The translations under genes and the position numbers were made by a program. Below are positions 1 to 7,915 of a stretch of DNA of 19,867 nt, piece after piece (the first letter of the stretch is position 1; every line of letters begins with the position of its first letter). Below the pieces are notes generated by a model that made no database searches, had not been told where the DNA came from, and saw only the letters and a list, made by a program, of their open reading frames with translations. The DNA is from Leadbetterella sp964489955 (GTDB lineage Bacteria > Bacteroidota > Bacteroidia > Cytophagales > Spirosomataceae): the NCBI GenBank assembly GCA_964489955.1, contig CAZBAV010000080.1, forward strand, positions 1 through 19,867, written 5' to 3'.

Positions 1-630
1 GCCGGATGCGGAACAGGTGGTCTTATGGGTAAATTAATTAGGGAGGGAATAAATGATATTCAAGGGTTTGATTTTAATGAGCATGCTGTTGCTTTCTCTT
101 CGGAAAGAGGCTTAGATGTGCGGAAGGATGATATTAGCATTTTTGCAGCCAATTACCCAGCCAATAGTTTTGATGTAGTAGTTTCTAATGATGTACTATA
201 CCAGCTAGATGACAGGCAGCTTCTGGATGCACTTCAAAGTATTAAAAATGTACTAAAGCCCGGTGGATTATTTATTACTAACAATAATGCATTTGACATT
301 TTTGGAGGAATACATGACATTGCGGTAGGTAGTAAAAGGCGTTTTGTGAAGTCCGATTTTGAGACCTTCGTAGCCAAAGCGGAGGGTTTACATATAAAGA
401 AATACACTTACTGGTCTTTATTGTTGTCACCGCTTATTTTAGGGGTAAGATTGTGGCAAAAACTCCAGCTAAGATTAAATATGGTGGATGTGACCAAGAT
501 AAAATCAGACGTATCCATGCCATCTAGTGGTGTAAATAGCTTGTTATATAAACTTACAACTGCCGAGCGTACATTTCTTCCTTTTTCCCCGTTTGGGAGT
601 TCTCTTTTTTTGGTTATTAGTAAAGAGTAA
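1..630 (+). CDS. Class I SAM-dependent methyltransferase, 5'-truncated by window edge
   Basis: The frame is open from base 1. The first residues read AGCGTGGL, which is the glycine-rich SAM-binding motif I of Rossmann-fold methyltransferases, so the real start lies outside the window and the ATG at 25 is internal. After it come an acidic strand (GFDFNEHAV), a DVVVSNDVLYQL segment (motif IV-like, the usual position after the second acidic residue) and LKPGGLFI, the typical post-motif III turn of Methyltransf_11/25 proteins. The C-terminal half is less conserved and hydrophobic (LLLSPLILGVRLW), ending in PFGSSLFLVISKE. That ending is common in small-molecule or lipid-linked methyltransferases that sit beside glycosyltransferases (inference from memory of the family). 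The substrate cannot be told from sequence. It is followed by a 111-base gap before gltX, which has its own promoter-like element. The family call is firm; the specific function is unknown. Confidence 0.85.
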   Translation, partial: AGCGTGGLMGKLIREGINDIQGFDFNEHAVAFSSERGLDVRKDDISIFAANYPANSFDVVVSNDVLYQLDDRQLLDALQSIKNVLKPGGLFITNNNAFDIFGGIHDIAVGSKRRFVKSDFETFVAKAEGLHIKKYTYWSLLLSPLILGVRLWQKLQLRLNMVDVTKIKSDVSMPSSGVNSLLYKLTTAERTFLPFSPFGSSLFLVISKE

Positions 631-710
631 GAGTTGACTTTGGATGTAAGTTTGTTGTCTGTTTGGCCTAAAAAAATGAGATTTGTCATGTTTTCTTCTT
701 TACAAAGCCG

Positions 711-718
711 TAATTTTG
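711..718 (+). promoter_or_regulatory. Bacteroidota -7 element (TAATTTTG) upstream of gltX
   Basis: TAATTTTG matches the Bacteroidota housekeeping -7 consensus TAnnTTTG exactly and ends 23 bases before the gltX ATG. The nearest TTTG that could act as the -33 element is at 682-685, a spacing of 25, longer than the usual 19-21. The upstream element is therefore doubtful. Confidence 0.5.
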
Positions 719-741
719 CGGGCTATTTCAAATAATAAAAA

Positions 742-2229
742 ATGAGCGTTAGAGTAAGATTTGCACCTAGCCCTACCGGGCCCTTACATATTGGTGGGGT
801 AAGAACAGCCCTTTATAATTACTTGTTTGCAAAAAAAATGGGTGGCAAGATGTTGCTCCGTATTGAAGATACAGACCAAACACGTTTTGTGCCCGGTGCC
901 CAAGACTATATTTTAGAGGCCTTGGCTTGGTTGGGAATAGGTATTGACGAGGGCGTAGGAGCAGGAGGAGACTTTGGACCTTATGTGCAGTCTGAAAGAA
1001 AAGAGATTTACAAAAAATACGCTCAAGAACTAGTAGATAAAGGGCAAGCATATTACGCATTTGATACGCCAGAGGAGCTAGATCAAATGCGTAAAGAGTT
1101 GGAAGAAGCTAAAGTAGATAATATATCATACAATGCTTTTACTCGAATGAAAATGACCAATTCTATTACACTTTCGGCCCAAGAGGTTCAGAAGAAAATA
1201 GAAGATGGAGAGCCACATGTTATCCGTTTAAAAGTGCCTTTGAAAGATGAGGTGCGGTTTAATGATCTTGTCCGTGGATGGGTAGCAGTGCATTCATCAA
1301 CTGTGGATGATAAGATTTTGATGAAGTCGGATGGGATGCCAACCTATCACCTTGCTAATATTGTGGATGACCACCTGATGGGCATTACGCACGTAATCCG
1401 TGGCGAAGAATGGTTGCCTTCTGCTCCTTTACATATACTTTTATACAAAGCATTTGGTTGGGACGCTCCTACATTTGCCCATTTGCCTTTACTTCTAAAA
1501 CCGGAAGGAAATGGTAAGTTGAGCAAAAGGGATGGCGTGTTAGGAGACTTTCCGGTTTTTCCTCTCTTATGGAATGATCCTGCTACCGGAGAGGTTTCTC
1601 GTGGGTTTCGCGAAGATGGATATTTCCCGGAAGCAGTAATAAACTTCTTGGCTCTACTAGGCTGGAATCCGGGAGATGACCAAGAGATTTTAAGTATGGA
1701 TGACCTCATACGTTTGTTTGATATAAACAATATCCAAAAAGGTGGAGCGAGGTTTGATGTAAACAAAGCAAAGTGGTTTAATCAACAATATTTACGTAAA
1801 ACCGATAATCTTGTTCTTGCAGAGCAGTTAAATCACGATATACATGACTTGGGTTTATCCGAGAAAATTGTGGTTTTGATGAAAGATCGGGTAGACTTTG
1901 TTCATGAGATGGAAGTTCCGTTCTTGTTTAATGAGCCTACAGTTTATGATACAGAGGTTGCTTCAAAAAAATGGGACGATTTGGCAAAATCTGCTATGCC
2001 TGTGATTATTAATGCACTAGAGGGAATTGATAATTTTACGACCACCCATATACACGATAGCATTTTTACCGCTCTGGAAGAAGCAGGAATTAAGCCGGGC
2101 AAAATAATGCAGGCATTAAGATTAGCTGTAACAGGAGAGGGGAAAGGTCCAGACTTGATGTTAATTATTGAGATTCTAGGAAAAGGAAAAACCATACAAA
2201 GAATACAGCGTGCTGTAGCTGAGCTGTAA
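742..2229 (+). CDS. gltX: Glutamyl-tRNA synthetase
   Basis: This is a 495-residue class I aminoacyl-tRNA synthetase that charges tRNA-Glu with glutamate in the cytoplasm. The N-terminus carries the strand and HIGG signature (RFAPSPTGPLHIGG, HIGG at residues 16-19), and the KLSKR (KMSKS-type) ATP-binding loop is at residues 259-263. IRGEEWLPSAPLHILLY and the GWNPGDDQE region are typical of bacterial GltX, and the C-terminal part is the helical anticodon-binding domain (about residues 350-495). Length matches the family (about 470-510). The ATG at 742 is chosen because MSVRVRFAPSPTG begins exactly where family members begin. The gene has a -7 box 24 bases upstream. The next gene starts 21 bases after its stop with no visible terminator between them, so co-transcription is likely. 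Whether the enzyme also charges tRNA-Gln cannot be told here. Confidence 0.98.
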   Translation: MSVRVRFAPSPTGPLHIGGVRTALYNYLFAKKMGGKMLLRIEDTDQTRFVPGAQDYILEALAWLGIGIDEGVGAGGDFGPYVQSERKEIYKKYAQELVDKGQAYYAFDTPEELDQMRKELEEAKVDNISYNAFTRMKMTNSITLSAQEVQKKIEDGEPHVIRLKVPLKDEVRFNDLVRGWVAVHSSTVDDKILMKSDGMPTYHLANIVDDHLMGITHVIRGEEWLPSAPLHILLYKAFGWDAPTFAHLPLLLKPEGNGKLSKRDGVLGDFPVFPLLWNDPATGEVSRGFREDGYFPEAVINFLALLGWNPGDDQEILSMDDLIRLFDINNIQKGGARFDVNKAKWFNQQYLRKTDNLVLAEQLNHDIHDLGLSEKIVVLMKDRVDFVHEMEVPFLFNEPTVYDTEVASKKWDDLAKSAMPVIINALEGIDNFTTTHIHDSIFTALEEAGIKPGKIMQALRLAVTGEGKGPDLMLIIEILGKGKTIQRIQRAVAEL

Positions 2230-2250
2230 TTATAAAGGAAAAAGTGTCGG

Positions 2251-3360
2251 ATGAGGAGAGCAGTTGTTTTGCTGTTATTTTTAGGGAAAAGTGTGTATGG
2301 CCAAAAAGATACAACGGCAAAAAGTTCTCTTTTTGTTCAAGTAGAATGGGAAAATGGCGGGATGATATCCAATAACCAAGATGTGAGGCGAGATTTTGCT
2401 GATGTATATTACAGCGGAGTTAATTTAAGAGTAGGGTGGCAAACAAAGCCTGGAGGGGATCCATATAACAAACTTTATAACTATCCAGTGTACGGTTTGG
2501 GTCTTTATAGTAGTACTTTCCGTAAACCTGAAATTGGCACGCCTTACGCATTGTATGGTTTCTTTATGTCTCCAATCAAGCCTAAAGAGCTTAGCAGATG
2601 GGCTTTTAGTTATAGAATTGGCTTGGGTCTAGCTTTCAATTTTCAGCCATATGATGCAGTGGATAATCCTTTAAATACCATGCTGGGTACTTCTCGGAAT
2701 GTCTACATAGACTTGGGTTTACAAGCAGCATATCGTATAGGCAAGAACTTCGAAGTTGGAGCCGGACTGTCCTTTCACCATTTTTCAAATGGGGCATATC
2801 GCTTACCCAATAAAGGTATAAACCTTCTACCTCTTGGTTTGACAGTGACATACAAGCCGTCCAATACTCCGGTAATGAAAGGTGATAGCCTTACGAAGCC
2901 CAAAATCAAAAGAGATATGCTTCATATTTCTGTGGCGGGAGGATTAAAACAAGTAGATAAAGAATCTCCTAAGCAATATTCAAAAAATACGATCTCCGTA
3001 TATTGGAGTCGGGCTGCGGGATATAAATGGCGTTTGGGTTTTGGGGGAGATTTGTTTTACTCAGACTCTGGTAGTGCTGAGGAAGTGGCTGGAGAAAAAA
3101 GTGGTAAGTTGGCGTCTTTGTTTTCTGGGGGACCTGCTTTTTATGTAGATCATATTCTTCTTCGCAGGCTATATGTAAACGGTAGTATTGGATATTATTT
3201 GCATCGCAATAGTTTCAACGGCGAAATCAATCCTGTTTTTTTAAGAATAGGAGTAAGGTCAAAAATATATAAAGAGCTTTTTACAGGCGTGAGTATAAAG
3301 GCTCATATGGGGAAGGCCGATTACGTAGAATGGTCTTTGGGATATGCACTAGGGAAGTAA
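2251..3360 (+). CDS. PagL-family lipid A 3-O-deacylase-like outer-membrane protein (acyloxyacyl hydrolase)
   Basis: The 369-residue protein has an N-terminal signal peptide (MRRAVVLLLFLGKSVYG, probable cleavage before Q18) and a series of alternating aromatic/glycine beta strands typical of a small outer-membrane barrel. Residues 176-191 read HHFSNGAYRLPNKGIN, which matches the PagL signature HxSNxxxxxPNxG. His177 and Ser179 would be the catalytic His and Ser of PagL, an enzyme that removes the 3-O-acyl chain from lipid A at the outer membrane. The catalytic Glu that follows the Ser by 12 residues in the Pseudomonas enzyme is Asn191 here, so activity is not assured. The protein is about twice the size of proteobacterial PagL; the extra C-terminal half (about 200-369) also looks like membrane beta strands. 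It lies 21 bases behind gltX and ends at a strong bidirectional terminator. Family assignment is from the motif and topology. Confidence 0.75.
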   Translation: MRRAVVLLLFLGKSVYGQKDTTAKSSLFVQVEWENGGMISNNQDVRRDFADVYYSGVNLRVGWQTKPGGDPYNKLYNYPVYGLGLYSSTFRKPEIGTPYALYGFFMSPIKPKELSRWAFSYRIGLGLAFNFQPYDAVDNPLNTMLGTSRNVYIDLGLQAAYRIGKNFEVGAGLSFHHFSNGAYRLPNKGINLLPLGLTVTYKPSNTPVMKGDSLTKPKIKRDMLHISVAGGLKQVDKESPKQYSKNTISVYWSRAAGYKWRLGFGGDLFYSDSGSAEEVAGEKSGKLASLFSGGPAFYVDHILLRRLYVNGSIGYYLHRNSFNGEINPVFLRIGVRSKIYKELFTGVSIKAHMGKADYVEWSLGYALGK

Positions 3361-3369
3361 TGGAGAGAT

Positions 3370-3409
3370 AAAAAAACGGGAGGCTAAATTTTGAGCCTCC
3401 CGTTTTTTT
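3370..3409. terminator. Bidirectional Rho-independent terminator
   Basis: A perfect 10-bp GC-rich stem (ACGGGAGGCT at 3376-3385 pairing with AGCCTCCCGT at 3394-3403) closes an 8-base loop. It is flanked by a run of A on the left and a run of T on the right, so it works for both strands. It ends the gltX/PagL-like unit (+) and the M14 operon (-), whose stop codon touches it at 3409. Confidence 0.9.
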
Positions 3410-5151
3410 TATTTTACTGTATGGGTGTATAAGCCACCTTTTGCACTATTGATTTCAATCTTCGCATTTGTGAGACTACCTTTTACAATCCAGCGGGCTT
3501 TCACAAATCCCATGCCGTTTATATTGGCAAATTCTAGCTTCTCTGGTGATATCTTTTTTTCTGTAGTAAGGTTGAAGTCTTCATTTTCTACCGTCATACC
3601 TGCCACAACTTTAACGTCCTTCAAGGTGAGGTAATCTGGTCTTTCAATTTTGTATTTAACATCATGCGATGAATGTGTGGGGATGATCCTCTTGTTCATC
3701 ACAGTGGCCGTAACTTCGGTTAATCCGCCTCCTAAGTCTTTCTTTTTTACATCTACCACTTCTAATTTTGGCATTTGATACGCATGTAAAATTGTAAAGG
3801 CCATATTGCGGTGTGAGTCTTCCATTAATAGAAAGCCTGGGTGGTTCCGGATATAGTTTTTCTTAGGTCCGCCAATTTCTATCTCTCCAAATTGCGGATG
3901 GTTAAAAGGTTTCCATTTTACGTATCCATCACCAAACAAAAGGTACTTATCAAAATCTTCAAACTCTGGATTACTGTTTCTGTTGGCCGTACTGTTTTCA
4001 TTGAAAAGCTTATAAGATGTCATAAGTTCATTACTGAAAGTAAATATACCTCTACCTAATGCCAGCCAATCAATTTCTCCACCGTAAACTGTATATAAAT
4101 CTTTATGTATAACCAGATATTTATAACCAGGAACCATTCTCTCGCCCAGTTTACCAATAAAATCATACACTTGAGCATCTGCACGTGTGTAATATTGCTC
4201 ATCTTCTGCGGCTCCAGGCCCGCGGAGGAACATTCCTCCGTAATTGTGGTAACTCTGTGCACCAGCAATATTTGGATGGTCTAGAATAAATTTCTTTACC
4301 GCTTTTGTTTCGGGCAAAGTTCCAGGGTAGTATAATGCTCCACGCTGGATATAATCTGGTTGCCATCCCCATCCCCAGTCACGGTTAGGATCATAGGTAC
4401 CGGTAGCATCTTCGTTAACTCTTCCATCACCATCATTATCTATTCCTTCGTATCCCAACATCTCGTATTCTCCCAGCTCATCTGCTTTAGCTAAAACCAT
4501 ACGTTGCGGGTTATCACAATCTACCTTATAACGGCCAGTAGGGGACTTCCTACGCATCATTACAATGTTTCCGTCGCCATCTAGGTCATCCAAAAGGTCT
4601 TCGTCTATTAAGCCGTCACCGTCGTCATCAAATGGCATACGGCCTGTACGTGAAGAGTTAGGGTTATTGGCTTTGGTTATGAAGTACTCACGTGAGTCCG
4701 GGCTTATGGTTGGAGCAATGTAAAAAACTTTGTCTCTTAATAGTTCACGGATGAAGTCTACTGAATGAAAACTTTCTGCCAGATACCAAGCCGTATATAA
4801 AGATACCTCTGTGCCTTGCAATTCATTGGCATGTATGTTTCCATCAATATAGAAGCCCGGCTTATTTTTATCCGAGCCTGTTTTAAAATCTGTAACAGTC
4901 ATTAACCAGATATCTCTTCCTTCCACAGACTTGCCGATAGATTGTACCTTTACCAAATCTGGATAAGCTTTTGCCAACTCATGACATATCCTTGTAATCT
5001 CTGCTTGGTCACTGTACTTGTTCCAGTACACCTTTACCTTCGGATTTGCCGGAGAGCCAATAGCTCTGATTCCATTTAGATCCTCTGGAGAGACCTGTGC
5101 TTGTAGGGCAAAAAAGCTTATACCCAATATAAAAGTTAATATTTTTCTCAT
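3409..5151 (-). CDS. Secreted M14 family zinc carboxypeptidase, catalytically complete
   Basis: This 580-residue exported metallopeptidase would remove C-terminal residues from peptides in the periplasm or outside the cell. The signal peptide is MRKILTFILGISFFALQA with cleavage before Q19. The carboxypeptidase A core is intact: zinc ligands His107 and Glu110 (GNIHANELQGTE), substrate-binding Arg154 (SPDSREY), Asn256-Arg257 (DPNRDW), third zinc ligand His302 (SYHNYGG), Tyr353 ahead of GGEIDW, and general base Glu375 (FTFSNELM). Two acidic DxDxDG-type inserts, at about residues 175-194 (DDDGDGLIDED and LDGDGN) and 238-248 (DNDGDGRVNED), probably bind calcium. A C-terminal beta-sandwich of about 110 residues (from about 470) follows. 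It is the second gene of an operon, 27 bases after a related but degenerate copy. Its 3' end lies on the shared bidirectional terminator. Exact substrate specificity is not visible. Confidence 0.92.
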   Translation of the reverse strand: MRKILTFILGISFFALQAQVSPEDLNGIRAIGSPANPKVKVYWNKYSDQAEITRICHELAKAYPDLVKVQSIGKSVEGRDIWLMTVTDFKTGSDKNKPGFYIDGNIHANELQGTEVSLYTAWYLAESFHSVDFIRELLRDKVFYIAPTISPDSREYFITKANNPNSSRTGRMPFDDDGDGLIDEDLLDDLDGDGNIVMMRRKSPTGRYKVDCDNPQRMVLAKADELGEYEMLGYEGIDNDGDGRVNEDATGTYDPNRDWGWGWQPDYIQRGALYYPGTLPETKAVKKFILDHPNIAGAQSYHNYGGMFLRGPGAAEDEQYYTRADAQVYDFIGKLGERMVPGYKYLVIHKDLYTVYGGEIDWLALGRGIFTFSNELMTSYKLFNENSTANRNSNPEFEDFDKYLLFGDGYVKWKPFNHPQFGEIEIGGPKKNYIRNHPGFLLMEDSHRNMAFTILHAYQMPKLEVVDVKKKDLGGGLTEVTATVMNKRIIPTHSSHDVKYKIERPDYLTLKDVKVVAGMTVENEDFNLTTEKKISPEKLEFANINGMGFVKARWIVKGSLTNAKIEINSAKGGLYTHTVK

Positions 5152-5178
5152 GATAATAATCGTTTTTATGGGTTTTAC

Positions 5179-6795
5179 TTAAGGTAATGTAAGTTCTACA
5201 GAGCTTACTCCTGCAGTAGGGCAGCCTGCTGATATAGTCACTTTTCCTTTTCCATTTACTAACCAAGTGTACTGCTCACTTTCACCAGCATTTAAGCTGT
5301 TCCTATAATTGGTTTTCTTACCGGATACAATAGTTTGCCCTTTTGCCAGGGTTAAGTCTGTACGTACCTTGTAGATAAAGCGTACACGGTCGCCAATTTC
5401 AGCGTAGGTAGGTAACAGGCCTTTATTATGTACGATAACGGTTATCCTGTTTAGGTTATCTCCCAAAGACTCTACTTTGGTATTTACAACTTGAATTTCG
5501 GGCATAGAGTTAATGTAAGACTCTAAGAACGCTTGGTGCTGCACGAGGTTAGAGTCTAAGAATCGTACGGGTGGGTTGTTCAAAACATAAGGTTTAAGGC
5601 CACCCACTTCCACTTTTTGGTTCGGAAAATCTGGATGCTGTACAGAAGACCAAGGTACAAACGCACTTATTCCCTCTTTATCTGCCCATTTCAAGAAATC
5701 GGCCTCTGCAGAAGTTTCCCCCTTCTTAGGTCCTTTTTGAGTAGAATCAGGGACTTTTGGTGTCCACCAAACTGGGGTAATATAGCTAAATCTGCCACCG
5801 TGGTAATAAGCAGTTTGGGTAAGATTTCCAGAAGATTGGGCTAGGGCAGGAGCTGAACCCAAACCAGCTTTCCCATAAAGTTTGGATACGGTTTCGGATA
5901 CTGCCGCATCTTTTTCTAATAGACCGGAAATAATTCTCTTTGCAGCTTTCTGGCGGTCATATTTCGTTGGTTCTACCAGGTTATTTCCCAATCCAAAATG
6001 TATAACGGTGTGTATGTTAAACTTTTTATATAAAAGCTCTAAGAACGCCTGTGTTTCGGGCTCAGATGCCTGGTGTTCGCCAGACTCCGGAGTGAAAATG
6101 GGATAATCGAAAGTGAAGTTATTGTCTATATTTACTCCGCCTTCTCCGTCTTCGTTAAATTTGCCATCTTTATCGTTATCTATGCCTTCCGAAAGCAGAA
6201 GATACTTTCCAACTTCGCCTTTAGTGGCGTTAGCTTTTACCAACAATCGCGAGTCTTTCGAGTCTACAAGAAATAAGCCTGTAGGGTCTTCAATCCTCAT
6301 TTGGGTAATAAGGCCATCTTTGTTTAAATCTTCAAAACCGTCTTCGCCTATTAGTCCATCACGGTCATTATCCCTAGGGGTAGCATTCAGGCTTCTTTCG
6401 TATACAAGTTTGCTAGTAAGCTGCTCAGAAGCATCGGGATTTAAGTTGGGTATGATGTACAGAGTAGTGTTGGCTAATAGTTTCGAAACATCTGCCGAGC
6501 TGTATTTCTCTATTAGTTTTGCGGCCATTTCGGTACCAGCAGGATGTTTACCGTCGGTACCAGCTACCAACAGGACGGCTTTGTTGTTTTCGGGTTGACT
6601 GCCGGAAAAGCTCACCATCCAAATATCCTTACCGCCACTGCTCTTACCAATAGAGCTTATGTTAGCCAGTTTGTTTTTTGCCACTGCTGTTTTCAGACGT
6701 TGGCTCAATTGTGAATGGGAACTGTAATCATACTGGGCATTTGCTTGGTAACAAAATAAGGTCAAGCAAACCCAAAGAAAGGAAATGTTCTTCAT
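5179..6795 (-). CDS. Secreted M14-like protein with degenerate active site (probable pseudo-peptidase)
   Basis: The 538-residue protein is a diverged paralogue of the downstream carboxypeptidase, with the same layout: signal peptide (cleavage ANA before Q21), M14 core, two calcium-type acidic inserts (DNDRDGLIGED at 142-152 and DNDKDGKFNED at 206-216) and a C-terminal beta domain. The catalytic set is mostly gone. The HxxE zinc pair is Asp81/His84 (DGKHPAGTE), the Arg127 equivalent is Ser123 (NPDASEQ), the Asn-Arg pair is Asp224-Asn225 (GVNIDNNF) and the Glu270 equivalent is Val342 (ITPVWW). Only the third zinc His (His266) remains. The reading frame is intact and the calcium inserts are kept, so it looks like a maintained pseudoenzyme rather than decay. 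The ATG at 6795 is chosen over an in-frame TTG at 6816 because it begins directly with the signal peptide. Role unknown; a binding or regulatory partner of the active enzyme is inference. Confidence 0.88.
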   Translation of the reverse strand: MKNISFLWVCLTLFCYQANAQYDYSSHSQLSQRLKTAVAKNKLANISSIGKSSGGKDIWMVSFSGSQPENNKAVLLVAGTDGKHPAGTEMAAKLIEKYSSADVSKLLANTTLYIIPNLNPDASEQLTSKLVYERSLNATPRDNDRDGLIGEDGFEDLNKDGLITQMRIEDPTGLFLVDSKDSRLLVKANATKGEVGKYLLLSEGIDNDKDGKFNEDGEGGVNIDNNFTFDYPIFTPESGEHQASEPETQAFLELLYKKFNIHTVIHFGLGNNLVEPTKYDRQKAAKRIISGLLEKDAAVSETVSKLYGKAGLGSAPALAQSSGNLTQTAYYHGGRFSYITPVWWTPKVPDSTQKGPKKGETSAEADFLKWADKEGISAFVPWSSVQHPDFPNQKVEVGGLKPYVLNNPPVRFLDSNLVQHQAFLESYINSMPEIQVVNTKVESLGDNLNRITVIVHNKGLLPTYAEIGDRVRFIYKVRTDLTLAKGQTIVSGKKTNYRNSLNAGESEQYTWLVNGKGKVTISAGCPTAGVSSVELTLP

Positions 6796-6864
6796 TAGGT
6801 TAAGTTTTTTACCCAAATTAAGTAAAATGGATGGTTAAGCCATAAAGGAGTAGACGTAAACTTA

Positions 6865-6872
6865 TATTTTTG
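6865..6872 (+). promoter_or_regulatory. Candidate distal -7 element (TATTTTTG) in the M14/clpS divergent gap
   Basis: The sequence matches TAnnTTTG exactly on the + strand, about 140 bases before clpS and 11 bases before an ATG at 6884 that opens a 41-codon frame. No clear TTTG is seen at the right distance upstream. In AT-rich DNA such an octamer can occur by chance. Confidence 0.25.
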
Positions 6873-6978
6873 GGGGATATTAGATGATTTTGTCGAGAAG
6901 CTGTTTTATGGCAGAAGAGATTGGGCATAATAATGCAAATCTTCTCATGAATTGTTTATTTTTTTGCTTAGGTTTTAT

Positions 6979-6986
6979 TAATTTTG
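6979..6986 (+). promoter_or_regulatory. -7 element (TAATTTTG) upstream of clpS
   Basis: An exact TAnnTTTG match ends 25 bases before the clpS ATG, the same spacing as for gltX. TTG at 6952-6954 could serve as the -33 element with a long spacing of 24. It would drive clpS, recR and the superoxide dismutase gene. Confidence 0.5.
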
Positions 6987-7011
6987 GGGTGTACAGAGAA
7001 GCATTTTAAAA

Positions 7012-7299
7012 ATGAATTTTGCAACAGAAGTAGATTTTAAGGAAATAGAAGAGACAGTAGTAGAGGATTTAAAGCTCTATTCCCTTGTAATCTTTAATGA
7101 TGATGTCAATACTTTTGACCACGTGATAGACACCTTAATGGATTATTGTGGACATACTATTGAGCAAGCCCAGCAGTGTTCTTTAATTATCCACTTCAAA
7201 GGTAAATGCGGAGTAAAGAATGGCGATTTTGAGGAGTTGGTGCCGGTGAGGCAGGCTGTTTGTGATAGAGGACTATCTGCCGAAATCATATTGAGATAA
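7012..7299 (+). CDS. clpS: ATP-dependent Clp protease adaptor ClpS
   Basis: ClpS is the cytoplasmic N-recognin that delivers proteins with N-degron residues (Leu, Phe, Tyr, Trp) to ClpAP-type or ClpC-type proteases. The 95-residue product shows the ClpS fold motifs: VIFNDDVNTFDHVI (Asn29-Asp30-Asp31 equal the Asn34-Asp35-Asp36 that bind the substrate amino terminus in Escherichia coli), a helix ending in the CGHTIEQA segment, and IIHFKGKCGV with His61 in the place of His66. Length agrees with the family once the short N-terminal tail is counted. The ATG at 7012 gives a 20-residue acidic tail before the core. The stop is one base before the recR start, so translation is almost certainly coupled. 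Confidence 0.93.
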   Translation: MNFATEVDFKEIEETVVEDLKLYSLVIFNDDVNTFDHVIDTLMDYCGHTIEQAQQCSLIIHFKGKCGVKNGDFEELVPVRQAVCDRGLSAEIILR

Positions 7300-7300
7300 A

Positions 7301-7903
7301 GTGAATTTCCCTTCCAAAACAATAGAAGAAGCCGTTACCGAAATTTCTAAGTTGCCGGGCATAGGTAAAAAATCGGCACTTCGTTTGGCTTTACACCTGC
7401 TTAAAAGCGATAAATCCCAAGCATATACTTTAAGCAACTCTCTTGTTAATCTGGTAGAAAAAACAACCTTTTGTACAGAATGTTTTAACATTTCTGATGG
7501 GCCTTTGTGTCAAATCTGTTCATCTAACAGGCGGGATAGTAATATTTTGGCAGTTGTACAAGATACCAAAGACGTGCTTGCAATAGAAAATACAGCTCAA
7601 TACACGGGCAAATACCATGTATTGGGTGGGGTCATTTCTCCCATTCATGGGATTGGACCAAATCATTTGAAAATTGATGCTCTGGTAGAGAGAATACAGA
7701 ATAACACTGAAATTAAGGAAGTTATTTTGGCTCTCAGTCCCACAATGGAAGGAGACACCACGGCGTTTTATATAAAGAAAAAACTACAGGGTTTAAACCT
7801 AAAAGTAAGTACTATTGCCAGAGGAATACCTGTAGGTGGAGATTTAGAATATACGGATGAGATTACTTTAGGAAGGAGTATTTTGAGTAGGATAGAATTT
7901 TAA
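7301..7903 (+). CDS. recR: Recombination mediator protein RecR
   Basis: RecR acts with RecO (and RecF) to load RecA on single-stranded DNA gaps covered by SSB. The 200-residue product has the family architecture: helix-hairpin-helix (LPGIGKKSA, residues 18-26), a four-cysteine zinc finger (Cys58, Cys61, Cys70, Cys73) and a Toprim domain from about residue 81 (VVQDTKDVLAIENT, HVLGGVISPIHGIGP) through SPTMEGDTTA. It ends in GGDLEYTDEITLGRSI, the conserved C-terminal segment. Length is exactly typical (197-205). The start is GTG at 7301, one base after the clpS stop. It is preferred because it gives the normal N-terminus ahead of the helix-hairpin-helix and no ATG is nearby. Twelve bases separate it from the superoxide dismutase gene, so clpS, recR and the dismutase form one operon. 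Confidence 0.97.
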   Translation: MNFPSKTIEEAVTEISKLPGIGKKSALRLALHLLKSDKSQAYTLSNSLVNLVEKTTFCTECFNISDGPLCQICSSNRRDSNILAVVQDTKDVLAIENTAQYTGKYHVLGGVISPIHGIGPNHLKIDALVERIQNNTEIKEVILALSPTMEGDTTAFYIKKKLQGLNLKVSTIARGIPVGGDLEYTDEITLGRSILSRIEF

Positions 7904-7915
7904 CATACAAACATC

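Noticed and set aside
6113..6598. 161-residue plus-strand frame opposite the degenerate M14 gene
   Set aside because: Ser/Pro-rich shadow of the acidic inserts of the real gene; no domain or start signal.
5179..6795. Degenerate M14 gene as a pseudogene
   Set aside because: The frame is complete with no stops or frameshifts, and the signal peptide, calcium-type inserts and C-terminal domain are preserved, so it is a diverged but maintained protein.
6796..6816. TTG-initiated extension of the degenerate M14 gene
   Set aside because: It would add seven polar residues before an otherwise perfect signal peptide; the ATG at 6795 is the natural start.
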